This document shows positions 15,231 through 26,250 of a DNA stretch of 29,222 nt, piece by piece (position 1 is the stretch's first letter; each line of letters opens with the position of its first letter). The DNA lies in NCBI GenBank assembly GCA_039936235.1, contig JBDTIS010000169.1:1-29222 (forward strand), read 5' to 3'. Position numbers and translations under genes: made by a program. The stretch is from CAHJXF01 sp039936235. Its GTDB lineage: Bacteria; Pseudomonadota; Gammaproteobacteria; Burkholderiales; Burkholderiaceae_D. Below the pieces are notes generated by a model. That model did not search any database, was not told the origin of the DNA, and saw only the letters and a list, made by a program, of their open reading frames with translations.

Positions 15231-15255
15231 AAAAAAAGCGACCCCTTGAGGTCGC
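15231..15255 (-). terminator. Rho-independent terminator after the phosphatase gene
   Basis: On the minus strand GCGACC/GGTCGC forms a 6-bp GC-rich stem (15238-15255) with a 6-base loop, followed by seven T residues (15237-15231). It lies 13 bp after the phosphatase stop. It separates the uvrB-phosphatase transcription from the isc operon. Confidence 0.85.
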
Positions 15256-15268
15256 CGTTCTTGCTCTG

Positions 15269-15772
15269 CTAAGCCGCCGCCTTCTGCGCCATTCGTCGAC
15301 GGACGAAGTCGACGAGGTTCACGCAGGCGTCTTCGACGTAGTCGAGCACGACTTCGAAACCATCGGCGCCGCCGTAATACGGGTCGGGCACGACGGCCGA
15401 CTCGTGTTCCGTCGCGAAGCTCATCAGCAACTTGATCTTGTGATGGTACTGACGCGGCGCGAGTTGCTGCAACATCGCGTGATTTTCCCAGTCCATCGCC
15501 AGAATCATGTCGAAGCTGGCGAAGTCGTCCTTCGTGATCTGGCGGGCGACCAGCGACTCCATTTCGTAGCCGCGCTTCTTCGCCGCGCGCGACGAACGCG
15601 TGTCCGGCGCTTCACCAGCGTGGAAACCGTGGGTGCCCGCGGAGTCCACCGTGACGTGTTTTTCCAGCCCCGCTTCCCGCACCTTCGTGCGGAATACAGC
15701 TTCGGCTGTCGGGGATCTGCAGATGTTACCCATGCAGACGATCAGAATCTTGAACGCTTCGTACTTCAACAT
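15269..15772 (-). CDS. low-molecular-weight protein-tyrosine phosphatase
   Basis: This is a 167-residue phosphatase of the LMW-PTP/arsenate reductase-like fold. The signature P-loop C-x5-R-S is Cys13 to Ser20 (ILIVCMGNICRSPTAEAVF), and the general acid is Asp130 in VVPDPYYGG with the two conserved tyrosines. The start at 15772 gives a slightly longer N-terminus than usual. The gene commonly precedes iscR in Burkholderiales. A strong terminator after the gene suggests it is not part of the isc transcript. Its substrate here is unknown. Unlike Wzb/Etp-type enzymes it has no capsule or tyrosine-kinase genes nearby. Confidence 0.93.
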   Translation of the reverse strand: MLKYEAFKILIVCMGNICRSPTAEAVFRTKVREAGLEKHVTVDSAGTHGFHAGEAPDTRSSRAAKKRGYEMESLVARQITKDDFASFDMILAMDWENHAMLQQLAPRQYHHKIKLLMSFATEHESAVVPDPYYGGADGFEVVLDYVEDACVNLVDFVRRRMAQKAAA

Positions 15773-15792
15773 TATTCGTCACCTATCCGGTG

Positions 15793-15823
15793 CAAAAAAA
15801 GAAAATTGGTACGGCAGAACCGT
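15793..15823 (-). terminator. weak candidate terminator after uvrB
   Basis: On the minus strand a short stem ACGG/CCGT with a 5-base loop (15811-15823) precedes a T-rich stretch (TTTTC then seven T residues, 15807-15794). The stem is only four base pairs, so termination would be inefficient and some read-through into the phosphatase gene is likely. Confidence 0.35.
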
Positions 15824-15863
15824 CACGGGCACCCGCCACTATTCGTCGCGCTCTACTTACTTG

Positions 15864-17963
15864 TCAGGCAGCCCTATTCCCATTACCGGGTGGGAGGATT
15901 GCGGTATCTCCCGCGCCTCCGAAAATCTGCTGTTTAAGCTGTGCAAGCTGGTCTCTAGATCGTGCCGCGTCCTCGAATTCCAAGTTGCGCGCGTGATCTA
16001 GCATCGACTTCTCGAGCCGCTTGATCTCGCGCGCCACATGCTTCTCGTCCATCGCGCCGTAGCGCGCCTTCTCCTGCGCTGCCTTCAGTTCTGTCCGAGC
16101 CGACTGCGAGTCGTAGACCCCGTCGATCATGTCGCGCACCTGCTTGATGACGCCCTTCGGTTCGATCCCGTTCGCCAGGTTGTGCGCGACCTGCTTCGCG
16201 CGCCGCCGATCGGTCTCGTCGATCGCGCGCCGCATCGACTCGGTCATGGAGTCGCCGTACAGGATCGCGGTTCCGTTGATGTTGCGTGCCGCGCGCCCGA
16301 TCGTCTGGATCAGCGACCGCTCGGCGCGAAGGAACCCTTCCTTGTCCGCGTCGAGAATCGCCACCAGCGACACCTCCGGGATGTCCAGACCCTCCCGCAG
16401 CAGATTGATTCCGACCAGCACGTCGAAGACACCGAGACGAAGGTCACGAATGATCTCGGCGCGCTCCACGGTCTCGATGTCCGAATGCAGATAACGCACT
16501 TTCACGCCGTGCTCGCCGAGATAGTCGGTGAGCTGCTCGGCCATCCGCTTGGTCAGCGTGGTGACGAGCACCCGCTCCGCCTTCGCGACCCGGAGATTGA
16601 TTTCGGAAAGAACGTCGTCGACCTGCGTGCTGGCCGGACGGACCTCGATCCGCGGATCGATCAGACCGGTCGGCCGCACGAGTTGTTCGACGACCTGCCC
16701 GGCATGGGTCTTCTCGTAGTCGGCCGGCGTCGCCGAGACGAAGATGCCCTGGCGGACCTTGCCTTCGAACTCATCGAACTTCAACGGCCGGTTGTCGAGC
16801 GCAGATGGCAACCGGAAGCCGTAATCGACGAGATTCGTCTTGCGCGCCTGGTCACCGCGATACATGCCGTTCAACTGGCCGATCAACGCATGGCTCTCGT
16901 CGAAGAAGATCAGCGCGTCGTGCGGCAGGTAGTCGATCAGTGTCGACGGCGGTTCGCCGGGCTTCGCGCCCGAAATGTGCCGCGAGTAGTTCTCGATGCC
17001 CTTGCAGAAGCCGATCTCGCTCATCATCTCGAGGTCGAAACGGGTCCGCTGCTCGAGACGCTGCGCTTCGACGAGACGGTTCTCCTTGTAGAAGAAGTCG
17101 AGGCGCTCTCGCAGCTCGGCCTTGATCGTCTCGATCGCGTTGACGACCGTGCCGCGCTGTGTGACGTAATGCGAGCCCGGATAGATCGTGAAGCGCGGGA
17201 TCTTCTGGCGCACCTTGCCGGTCAGCGGATCGAACAGCTGCATGCTGTCGATCTCGTCGTCGAACAGCTCGATCCGCACCGCCAACTCGGCGTGTTCGGC
17301 CGGGAAGACGTCGATCACGTCGCCGCGCACCCGGAACGTGCCGCGACCGAAGTCCACCTCGTTGCGCTGATACTGCATCGCGATCAGCCGCTGGATCACG
17401 TCGCGCTGGCTGACCTTGTCCTTGACGCGCAGCGTCAGGATCATCTTGTGATACTCGCTCGGATTGCCGATTCCGTAGATCGTCGACACGGTCCCGACGA
17501 TCACCACGTCGCGTCGCTCCATCAGCGACTTCGTCGCCGACAACCGCATCTGCTCGATGTGTTCGTTGATCGACGAGTCCTTCTCGATGAACAGGTCGCG
17601 CTGCGGGACGTAGGCCTCGGGCTGGTAATAGTCGTAGTAGCTGACGAAGTACTCGACCGCGTTGTTCGGGAAGAACTCGCGGAATTCCGAATACAACTGC
17701 GCAGCGAGGGTCTTGTTCGGCGCGAGCACCAGCGCCGGCCGACCGGCCCGCGCGATCACGTTGGCCATGGTGAACGTCTTGCCGGACCCGGTCACCCCGA
17801 GCAGTGTCTGGAACGCCAGCCCGTCGTCGAGCCCTTCGATCAGCTTGTCGATCGCCTGCGGCTGATCGCCGGCCGGATCGAACGGCTGGAAAAGCTGAAA
17901 CGGACTGCCGTCGAACGCCATGAGATCGGCGTTGTGCGACTGGGGGGCGAGGGAGGCGGCCAT
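15864..17963 (-). CDS. uvrB: UvrABC system protein B (excinuclease ABC subunit B)
   Basis: This is a 699-residue damage-verification helicase of nucleotide excision repair. The Walker A motif is LLGVTGSGKTFTM with Lys62. The beta-hairpin that inserts into DNA is SYYDYYQPEAYVPQRD (about 108-122). The DEAD-like motif is FFDESHALIGQ, and the C-terminal helicase motifs include GINLLREGLDIPEV and QTIGRAARNING. A UVR domain ends the protein (EIKRLEKSMLDHARNLEFED), which contacts UvrC. I give the first ATG (17963). The family-typical N-terminus starts nearer the ATG at 17921, and neither start has a good Shine-Dalgarno sequence. Confidence 0.97.
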   Translation of the reverse strand: MAASLAPQSHNADLMAFDGSPFQLFQPFDPAGDQPQAIDKLIEGLDDGLAFQTLLGVTGSGKTFTMANVIARAGRPALVLAPNKTLAAQLYSEFREFFPNNAVEYFVSYYDYYQPEAYVPQRDLFIEKDSSINEHIEQMRLSATKSLMERRDVVIVGTVSTIYGIGNPSEYHKMILTLRVKDKVSQRDVIQRLIAMQYQRNEVDFGRGTFRVRGDVIDVFPAEHAELAVRIELFDDEIDSMQLFDPLTGKVRQKIPRFTIYPGSHYVTQRGTVVNAIETIKAELRERLDFFYKENRLVEAQRLEQRTRFDLEMMSEIGFCKGIENYSRHISGAKPGEPPSTLIDYLPHDALIFFDESHALIGQLNGMYRGDQARKTNLVDYGFRLPSALDNRPLKFDEFEGKVRQGIFVSATPADYEKTHAGQVVEQLVRPTGLIDPRIEVRPASTQVDDVLSEINLRVAKAERVLVTTLTKRMAEQLTDYLGEHGVKVRYLHSDIETVERAEIIRDLRLGVFDVLVGINLLREGLDIPEVSLVAILDADKEGFLRAERSLIQTIGRAARNINGTAILYGDSMTESMRRAIDETDRRRAKQVAHNLANGIEPKGVIKQVRDMIDGVYDSQSARTELKAAQEKARYGAMDEKHVAREIKRLEKSMLDHARNLEFEDAARSRDQLAQLKQQIFGGAGDTAILPPGNGNRAA

Positions 17964-18180
17964 GCTAGGATTTGTGCGGTTGCAGTGCGCTTTTCAGCAC
18001 CACAAGAGGCGCGCGACGCGACCATCGAACATCGTTGGTGCGCTGCGACATTGGAGCAGGATTATCGCGCTTAACTCCTACGCGAATCCAGTGTTTTTTG
18101 ATATCTCATGGTAATCAACCGCTTGCAGATTGCCTGCATGCTGTCTTTTGCCCAAAATTGCCATATCGATGATGCTCATC
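17964..18180. promoter_or_regulatory. divergent region between uvrB and the aminotransferase
   Basis: This gap of about 215 bp should hold both promoters, but I see no pair of strong -35/-10 boxes. No canonical LexA box (CTG-N10-CAG) is present. The nearest match on the minus strand, CTG-N11-CAG, has the wrong spacing. Just before the aminotransferase start the plus strand has ATGATG-CT-CATCAT (18168-18181), a perfect palindrome that touches the chosen start codon and might affect initiation. Confidence 0.35.
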
Positions 18181-19419
18181 ATGCCCTCCCCTTTTCGAAG
18201 CGTCGAACTTGCGCCCAAGGATCCGATCCTCGGGATGACCGAAGCGTTCAACGCCGACGAACGCCCGTTCAAGATCAATCTCGGCGTCGGCGTCTACACC
18301 GACGAAAACGGCAAGGTGCCGGTGCTCGCCGCAGTCCGCGAAGCCGAGAACCAGCGGGCCACCAAGGCGCTGGCGCGCAGCTATCTGCCGATCGATGGCA
18401 TCGTCCCTTACAACGCGCTGACGCAGAAACTGCTGTTCGGCGACGGCGCGAAGATCCTCGCGGACGGCCGCGTCGTGACCGCGCAGGCGCTCGGTGGCAC
18501 GGGCGGCCTGAAGATCGGCGCCGACTTCCTGCATCAGCTCACGCCGAACGCCGAAGTCCTGATCAGCGACCCGAGTTGGGAGAACCATCTCGCGCTGTTC
18601 ACGCAGGCTGGGTTCAACGTCCGCTACTATCCCTATTACGACGCGGCGACGCGCGGCATCGACTTCGACGGGATGATCGCTGCATTCGAGGCGGCGGCAC
18701 CGGGCACGATCGTCGTCCTGCATGCGTGCTGTCACAACCCCACCGGCGCCGACCCCGACCAGGCCCAGTGGGCGAAGATTCTCGAGATCGTCGCCGCGCG
18801 CGGCCTGATGCCGTTCCTCGATATCGCGTACCAGGGCTTCGCCACCGGCGTCGAGGCCGACGCCGCCGTCGTCCGCGCGTTCGCCGACTCGGGCATGGAG
18901 TTTCTCGTGTCGAGCTCGTTCTCGAAGTCGTTCTCGCTGTATGGCGAACGCGTCGGCGCCCTGTCGATCGTGACGGCCGACAAGAGCGAATCCGCACGCG
19001 TGCTGAGCCAGTTGAAGCGCCTGATCCGCACCAATTATTCGAATCCGCCGACGCACGGCGGCGCGACTGTCACGGCGGTGCTGAGCGAGCCGCGACTGCG
19101 TGGGATGTGGGAAGAAGAGCTCGGCGGCATGCGCGATCGCATCCGCGCGATGCGGGTCGGCCTGGTCGCGCGGCTGCGCGAACGGATGCCCGATGCCGAC
19201 TTCGATCACATCGAGAAGCAGCGCGGGATGTTCTCGTACTCCGGCCTCACGGCGCGTCAGGTCGAGCGCCTGCGCGACGAGTTCGCGATCTATGCGTTGA
19301 GCACGGGGCGCATGTGCGTGGCATCGCTGAACGAGGGCAACATCGATGCTGTGGCCGACGCGATCGCGACGGTGTGCAAGGCAGACTCGCACGCGGACCA
19401 GGCGCCGGATTTCCGATAA
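18181..19419 (+). CDS. aspartate/aromatic amino acid aminotransferase (class I, AspC/TyrB type)
   Basis: This is a 412-residue fold-type I PLP enzyme that transfers amino groups between aspartate or aromatic amino acids and 2-oxoglutarate. Numbered from 18181, the PLP lysine is Lys249 (SSSFSKSFSLYGERVGA), with Asn186 (CCHNPTG), Asp214 and Tyr217 (FLDIAYQGF), Arg257 binding the cofactor phosphate, and Arg377 (STGRMCV) binding the substrate alpha-carboxylate. The N-terminus from 18181 (MPSPFRSVELAPKDPILGMT) matches AspC/TyrB proteins. In-frame ATGs at 18130, 18169 and 18172 are also possible. No strong Shine-Dalgarno sequence marks any of them. Substrate preference (Asp or aromatic) is not decidable here. 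It is divergent from uvrB and convergent with the next operon. Confidence 0.92.
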   Translation: MPSPFRSVELAPKDPILGMTEAFNADERPFKINLGVGVYTDENGKVPVLAAVREAENQRATKALARSYLPIDGIVPYNALTQKLLFGDGAKILADGRVVTAQALGGTGGLKIGADFLHQLTPNAEVLISDPSWENHLALFTQAGFNVRYYPYYDAATRGIDFDGMIAAFEAAAPGTIVVLHACCHNPTGADPDQAQWAKILEIVAARGLMPFLDIAYQGFATGVEADAAVVRAFADSGMEFLVSSSFSKSFSLYGERVGALSIVTADKSESARVLSQLKRLIRTNYSNPPTHGGATVTAVLSEPRLRGMWEEELGGMRDRIRAMRVGLVARLRERMPDADFDHIEKQRGMFSYSGLTARQVERLRDEFAIYALSTGRMCVASLNEGNIDAVADAIATVCKADSHADQAPDFR

Positions 19420-19428
19420 ATCGGGCGT

Positions 19429-19857
19429 TTACTTCAGCAACACCGCGACGCCGGGCTGGAGATCCGCTTCCTCGATGTAGCCGATCGCACCGGGCGTCGA
19501 TTTCACGAAATTGATCACGGCAGCGCTGCTGGCGACCTCGCGCGGCGGAGCCCCCTTGCCGATGTAGCGTCGAACCACCCAGTAGGCGGTGTACTTGTCC
19601 TCGTCCTCGTTCAGATAGTTCTGCAGAAAACGGTTCCGGACCGCGCTGCCGCTGCTGGCGTTGATCGCGGTGACCGGCATTCCGTTGATTTCGATCACCC
19701 GTCCCGTGTAGACCTTCTCCAGCGTCGCCGCGTCGAGACTTCCGAGTCCGGGGTGACCGATCACGACGATGCCCCCTGCGGCGTGGGATTCACCCGCCAT
19801 CATCGCGACGGTGAGAACGACGATCCGCAACGCAAGCTGGAAGCGTGTGGCAAGCAT
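19429..19857 (-). CDS. small periplasmic phosphate-binding-like protein
   Basis: This is a 142-residue secreted protein. A signal peptide covers about residues 1-26, ending ESHA before AGGIVVIGHP. The mature part resembles one lobe of PstS-type binding proteins: LDAATLEKVYTGRV (the common xxLxxIFxGK pattern), the SGSAVRNRFLQNYL segment (the R/F region used for oxyanion contact in PstS-like folds), AYWVVRRYIG, and the C-terminal FVKSTPGAIGYIEEADL, which corresponds to the V-xxxxGAIGY motif. It is much shorter than a two-lobe PstS and has no permease or ATPase partner. Its start overlaps the stop of the barrel protein by one base (TGATG), so the two are translated together. Ligand identity is unknown. 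Confidence 0.82.
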   Translation of the reverse strand: MLATRFQLALRIVVLTVAMMAGESHAAGGIVVIGHPGLGSLDAATLEKVYTGRVIEINGMPVTAINASSGSAVRNRFLQNYLNEDEDKYTAYWVVRRYIGKGAPPREVASSAAVINFVKSTPGAIGYIEEADLQPGVAVLLK

Positions 19858-21176
19858 CAGTAGACGACGCTGTACGACAGCGAAAGAACGTTGATGCTGT
19901 GGTTGCGAAACACGCCGTCATAAGGTGAATCGACGAGCTTGGAGACGTCGCCGATCCGGGTACGGAGGAACTCACCCTTCACTTTGCTCGTCGCCGAGAA
20001 CGAATAAGAGGTACCGAATGCCCAGGAGCTTTGGTGATAGACCAGGATCGAGTCGGCACCGGCCTTCTGCGAGGCATTGATCAACGGCGCATCCGGAATG
20101 AACAACGGCACCGCGTTGTCGTTGACCCGCTCATAGATGTCTCGCTGCTCCTGTGGCGACCGCAGAAATGCGTAGGTGATATACGGCGTCCATTTGCCGG
20201 TGCGCCTGAGCAATGCGAGATACCCGCGGTTCGCTTTGGGAGCGAGATAGGTGTGCGGAACCAGGCTGCGCGCGAATTCGCCGACGACGCGAACGTTCGC
20301 CGGCAACGCGACGTCGGCACCGATCGCAATCGTCGTGTTCGTCACGCTGCCGACGGTGGGTAAACCGGACTGGTTCGACGAGACCTGGTAGTAGCCGACA
20401 CCCGGTGCAATGGTGACGAAAGGAAAACCGATGGGCAACGGCTGCCCGCTGTGTGCGCGAATGTTCGCGCGATGCACGCCGATGCGAAAAGTGTCATCGG
20501 CAGCCTTGTAAGCGGCGACGAGACCGCCGCCCCGGAAATCAAGTTTCTTGTACACCGCGCCAACGTCCGGTACTGGCGGCGTCGTGGGGCGAAACCAGTA
20601 GCGGATGTCGTTGTGCGAGGTACCGACATATCCATCGAGCGACAAGTCGCCCTCGCCGACCTTCCACGATTTGCTGAACGAAAAGCCGAGCGCGTCGTTG
20701 CTGGGCAGCAGCGAATACATTTCGGTGGGAAGTCGCGCAAAGTCGTAAGTCGCACCGACGTCGTAGTTCTCCGAATAGAGGTAGATGGGTATGCGCTGCT
20801 TGCCGGCGCGGAACAGCCAATCGTTGGTCGGCCGGTAGGAAAGGAACGCCCACGAAACACTGCCCTCGAGGCGACGATCGCTCCCGTCGGCAGCAGCCCC
20901 CTTGAGCTGCACGGTCGCGGCGAACTCGTTCGTCAGTTTGGCGTCGACCTGTAATCCGAGGACCGAATCGCGCTTGAACGTACCGTCGTCGTCGATGAAG
21001 CGCTGGTACTCGAAAGACTCGTTCGATCGGGCATAACCCAGCGTGCCGAAGCCGGATACCGAAAAATCGACGGCGCAGGCACGTTGCACGCTTGCCAACG
21101 CCAGAAGGGTCGCCAGACCACAGTGAAAGACAGTCGGCGATATGCGGCATGCGGCCACCGCGCCCGCGATTCGCAT
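19857..21176 (-). CDS. outer-membrane beta-barrel (porin-like) protein
   Basis: This is a 439-residue protein with an N-terminal signal peptide (MRIAGAVAACRISPTVFHCG onward), a likely cleavage after ACA, and a mature N-terminus VDFSVSGFGTLGYARS, which is the typical first strand of a barrel. Alternating aromatic strands recur throughout, for example AKLTNEFAATVQLKGAA, FRAGKQRIPIYLYSENYDVG and KWTPYITYAFLRS. The chain ends LSLSYSVVY with a terminal aromatic, as needed by the BAM machinery. ATG 21176 is used. A GTG at 21191 that overlaps the kinase stop (GTGA), with GGGG upstream, is an equally plausible coupled start. The protein resembles uncharacterised porin-like proteins. A transported solute cannot be named. 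Confidence 0.8.
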   Translation of the reverse strand: MRIAGAVAACRISPTVFHCGLATLLALASVQRACAVDFSVSGFGTLGYARSNESFEYQRFIDDDGTFKRDSVLGLQVDAKLTNEFAATVQLKGAAADGSDRRLEGSVSWAFLSYRPTNDWLFRAGKQRIPIYLYSENYDVGATYDFARLPTEMYSLLPSNDALGFSFSKSWKVGEGDLSLDGYVGTSHNDIRYWFRPTTPPVPDVGAVYKKLDFRGGGLVAAYKAADDTFRIGVHRANIRAHSGQPLPIGFPFVTIAPGVGYYQVSSNQSGLPTVGSVTNTTIAIGADVALPANVRVVGEFARSLVPHTYLAPKANRGYLALLRRTGKWTPYITYAFLRSPQEQRDIYERVNDNAVPLFIPDAPLINASQKAGADSILVYHQSSWAFGTSYSFSATSKVKGEFLRTRIGDVSKLVDSPYDGVFRNHSINVLSLSYSVVY

Positions 21177-21187
21177 CGAGAGGCGGC

Positions 21188-24445
<3,258 letters not shown>

Positions 24446-24456
24446 GCGCTCTTTCC

Positions 24457-25623
24457 TCAGGCGACTCGTTCGTGGACCAGTTCGGCCGTTCCCGTCACCG
24501 CGTAGGCGAAGACAGGCCGGTGAAACCCTTTCAGCGACAGATCGCCGACCGCTTCGGATCGGGCGAATTCGGCGACACAGGCATGGACGCGTTGCGAGAT
24601 GAGGATTTGCCCGGCCTTCGCCTCGGCGCAGAGGCGCGCCGCGAGATTGGTGACGGGACCCACCGCGCCATAGTCGCGTCGCCCCTCGAAACCGATCCCA
24701 CCGATGGTGGCGTAGCCTTGCGCGACGCCGATGCCCATCGCCAATTCATACCCACGCCTTTGCCATGCGCGGACCATCGTCGCGAAGCATTCCTGCATCG
24801 CGATCGCCATGCCGACGGCAACGGCCGATGGGTTCTCCACGGCGATAGGATCATTGAAGAAGATCATCATTCCGTCGCCGGCGAAATGCTCCAGTGTGCC
24901 GCCGTGATTCATCACGAGGCGTCCCATCGCGTCGTGGTATTCGCCGAGGACGCCCATCACCTCTTCGGGATCGGATGACTCGGCGAACGCAGTAAAGCCG
25001 CGCAGATCGACGAATACCGCTGCGATCTCGCGCCGATGACTCTTGAGGGGATCCTCGGCGTCGCCCGACAGGATCAACTCGACGACGGGAGGGGAAAAGA
25101 AGCGCTTCAGCCGCGCCAGCTTTTCGACCTGGCTCACTTCTGCGGCAACGCGCATCTCGAGGGTGCGGTTCAGTTCCGCAAGTACCGCGGAGCGCCGCTC
25201 CAGTTCGACGATCATCGTCTCCATCTGCCGGGAATGCGCCGCCCCGGCGAGATGCGTTCGTACCCGCGCGCGCACGATGGCCGCATTGATCGGCTTCGTC
25301 ACGTAGTCGACGCCGCCGAGATCGAGGCCCCGCGTCTCGTCTTCGACCTCGCTCATGGCGGTCACGAAGATGACCGGGATCTCACGGGTCGCCGCATCGG
25401 CCTTCAGCTGCCGACAGACTTCGTAGCCGTCCATCCCGGGCATCATCACGTCTAGCAGAATCAGGTCCGGCCGCGTTTCCGCGCGCGCGATGGTCAGCGC
25501 CTTCGGCCCGTCAGTCGCGATCCGGACGCGGAAATCGTCCTTGAGGATGTCACTGAGAATAGTCAGATTCGACGGTGTATCGTCGACGATCAGAATGGTC
25601 GGCTTCGATTCGAAATCGTTCAT
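24457..25623 (-). CDS. response regulator fused to a class III adenylate/guanylate cyclase domain
   Basis: This is a 388-residue cytoplasmic protein. The receiver domain (about 8-125) has the acidic pair Asp14-Asp15, phospho-acceptor Asp58 (LILLDVMMPGMDG) and Lys110 (VTKP). A coiled-coil linker (about 130-172) leads into a cyclase homology domain (197-370). Metal-binding aspartates are Asp206 (AVFVDLRGFTAF) and Asp250 (FAGDGMMIFF). Transition-state residues are Asn326 and Arg330 (VTNLAARL). The base-specifying lysine position holds His246 and the second specificity position reads Pro323, so ATP or GTP preference is unclear. ATG 25623 is chosen because it starts the receiver domain, although the Shine-Dalgarno sequence is weak. 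It is the first gene of the four-gene operon, and a kinase GTG follows 11 bp after its stop. Confidence 0.92.
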   Translation of the reverse strand: MNDFESKPTILIVDDTPSNLTILSDILKDDFRVRIATDGPKALTIARAETRPDLILLDVMMPGMDGYEVCRQLKADAATREIPVIFVTAMSEVEDETRGLDLGGVDYVTKPINAAIVRARVRTHLAGAAHSRQMETMIVELERRSAVLAELNRTLEMRVAAEVSQVEKLARLKRFFSPPVVELILSGDAEDPLKSHRREIAAVFVDLRGFTAFAESSDPEEVMGVLGEYHDAMGRLVMNHGGTLEHFAGDGMMIFFNDPIAVENPSAVAVGMAIAMQECFATMVRAWQRRGYELAMGIGVAQGYATIGGIGFEGRRDYGAVGPVTNLAARLCAEAKAGQILISQRVHACVAEFARSEAVGDLSLKGFHRPVFAYAVTGTAELVHERVA

Positions 25624-25976
25624 GTAAAGGCACGATTGAATTGCGAACTGCGACTTGGTCGTTCTGGAACGGACGACCCGCTGAAACCAATGCCTTCGAA
25701 GTGTTCGATCCCACCTATGGTGATGCGCTGGCCTCGCAATGGCGCGCTTTGTCTGGAGGCATCTTCCCATGGCGGCACGGGGGCGCAAAGCAAATTCTTC
25801 GCCTGACGCCGCAAGTCATGAAGGCGCACCGTCGCTGTCCGATTTCGTCTGAATGACGTCGGGAAGATCGTATGCCGACGGGACGAAAGCCGTTGGCGGC
25901 GTCGTCTACTAGCGTCCGATCGCCCTCTTTCATTTTTAGCCGTCCGGCCTGCGGCGGCGCGCGCGCAACACCGCGT
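25624..25976. other. gene-free leader region between the cyclase operon and tRNA-Asn
   Basis: About 350 bp without a credible gene. Open frames here have no start context and no protein-like composition. I see a long-range inverted repeat in which GCTTTG near 25748 pairs with CAAAGC near 25789. It encloses GGAGGCATCTTCCC and a G-rich stretch, so a folded 5' leader for the cyclase mRNA is possible. ATGACGTCGGGAAGATC near 25854 vaguely recalls the palindromic repeat arms found elsewhere but is too diverged to call. No convincing cyclase promoter was found. Confidence 0.35.
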
Positions 25977-26005
25977 TTGCGCCCCTCCGCATGCGCCGCT
26001 ATACT
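25977..26005 (+). promoter_or_regulatory. tRNA-Asn promoter
   Basis: TTGCGC (25977-25982) and TATACT (26000-26005) are separated by 17 bp. The -10 ends 16 bp before the tRNA 5' end, as expected for a stable-RNA promoter with a short leader. A GC-rich GCGCGC stretch follows the -10 and resembles a stringent discriminator. Confidence 0.7.
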
Positions 26006-26021
26006 CGCGCGCTTCCCTAAT

Positions 26022-26097
26022 TCCCCGATAGCTCAGTTGGTAGAGCAACGGACTGTTAATCCGTGTGTCCCTGGTTCGAGTCCAGGTCGGGGAGCCA
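26022..26097 (+). tRNA. tRNA-Asn (anticodon GTT)
   Basis: This is a 76-nt cloverleaf. The acceptor stem TCCCCGA pairs with TCGGGGA, the D-arm contains AGCTCAGTTGGTAGAGC, the anticodon loop is CTGTTAA with anticodon GTT, the T-arm contains GGTTCGAGTCC, the discriminator is G, and CCA is encoded. A good promoter precedes it. Its 3' side borders a perfect inverted repeat, an IS remnant and copper genes, a typical location for inserted DNA. No integrase is visible. Confidence 0.98.
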
Positions 26098-26101
26098 AAA
26101 T

Positions 26102-26137
26102 ACGTTTTTCGAATCAAGTAGCTAACTCGAAAAACGT
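26102..26137. repeat. perfect 11-bp inverted repeat just after tRNA-Asn
   Basis: ACGTTTTTCGA (26102-26112) and TCGAAAAACGT (26127-26137) are exact inverse copies around a 14-base loop. It begins 4 bases after the tRNA CCA end. No T-run follows on the plus strand, so it is not a textbook terminator for the tRNA, although it may still end transcription or mark the edge of an inserted element. Confidence 0.65.
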
Positions 26138-26250
26138 GTACGAAGCCGATCTGGACTGCGATGGCTCCAACTCAAACTCCAGTCTTGCAAGAGATGGGGG
26201 TTGGGCCGGCGCGGAAATGGTGAGGCCGTACGCTCACCTTGCCGCGGCCC

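Noticed and set aside
18030..18070. A possible LexA site upstream of uvrB (CTG...CAG)
   Set aside because: The spacing is 11 rather than 10 bases and the inner TA-rich core is absent.
16038..18074. A 678-codon plus-strand frame opposite uvrB
   Set aside because: Shadow of uvrB codon third-position bias. No ribosome-binding site or recognisable domain.
18115..19392. A 425-codon minus-strand frame opposite the aminotransferase
   Set aside because: The aminotransferase has all PLP residues on the plus strand, and the antisense translation is His/Arg/Ala-rich without a domain.
25620..26117. A minus-strand frame of about 165 codons through the cyclase leader and tRNA-Asn
   Set aside because: It crosses the tRNA gene in antisense, has no start context and shows no protein-like pattern. 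An apparent cysteine/arginine-rich part is only tRNA antisense.
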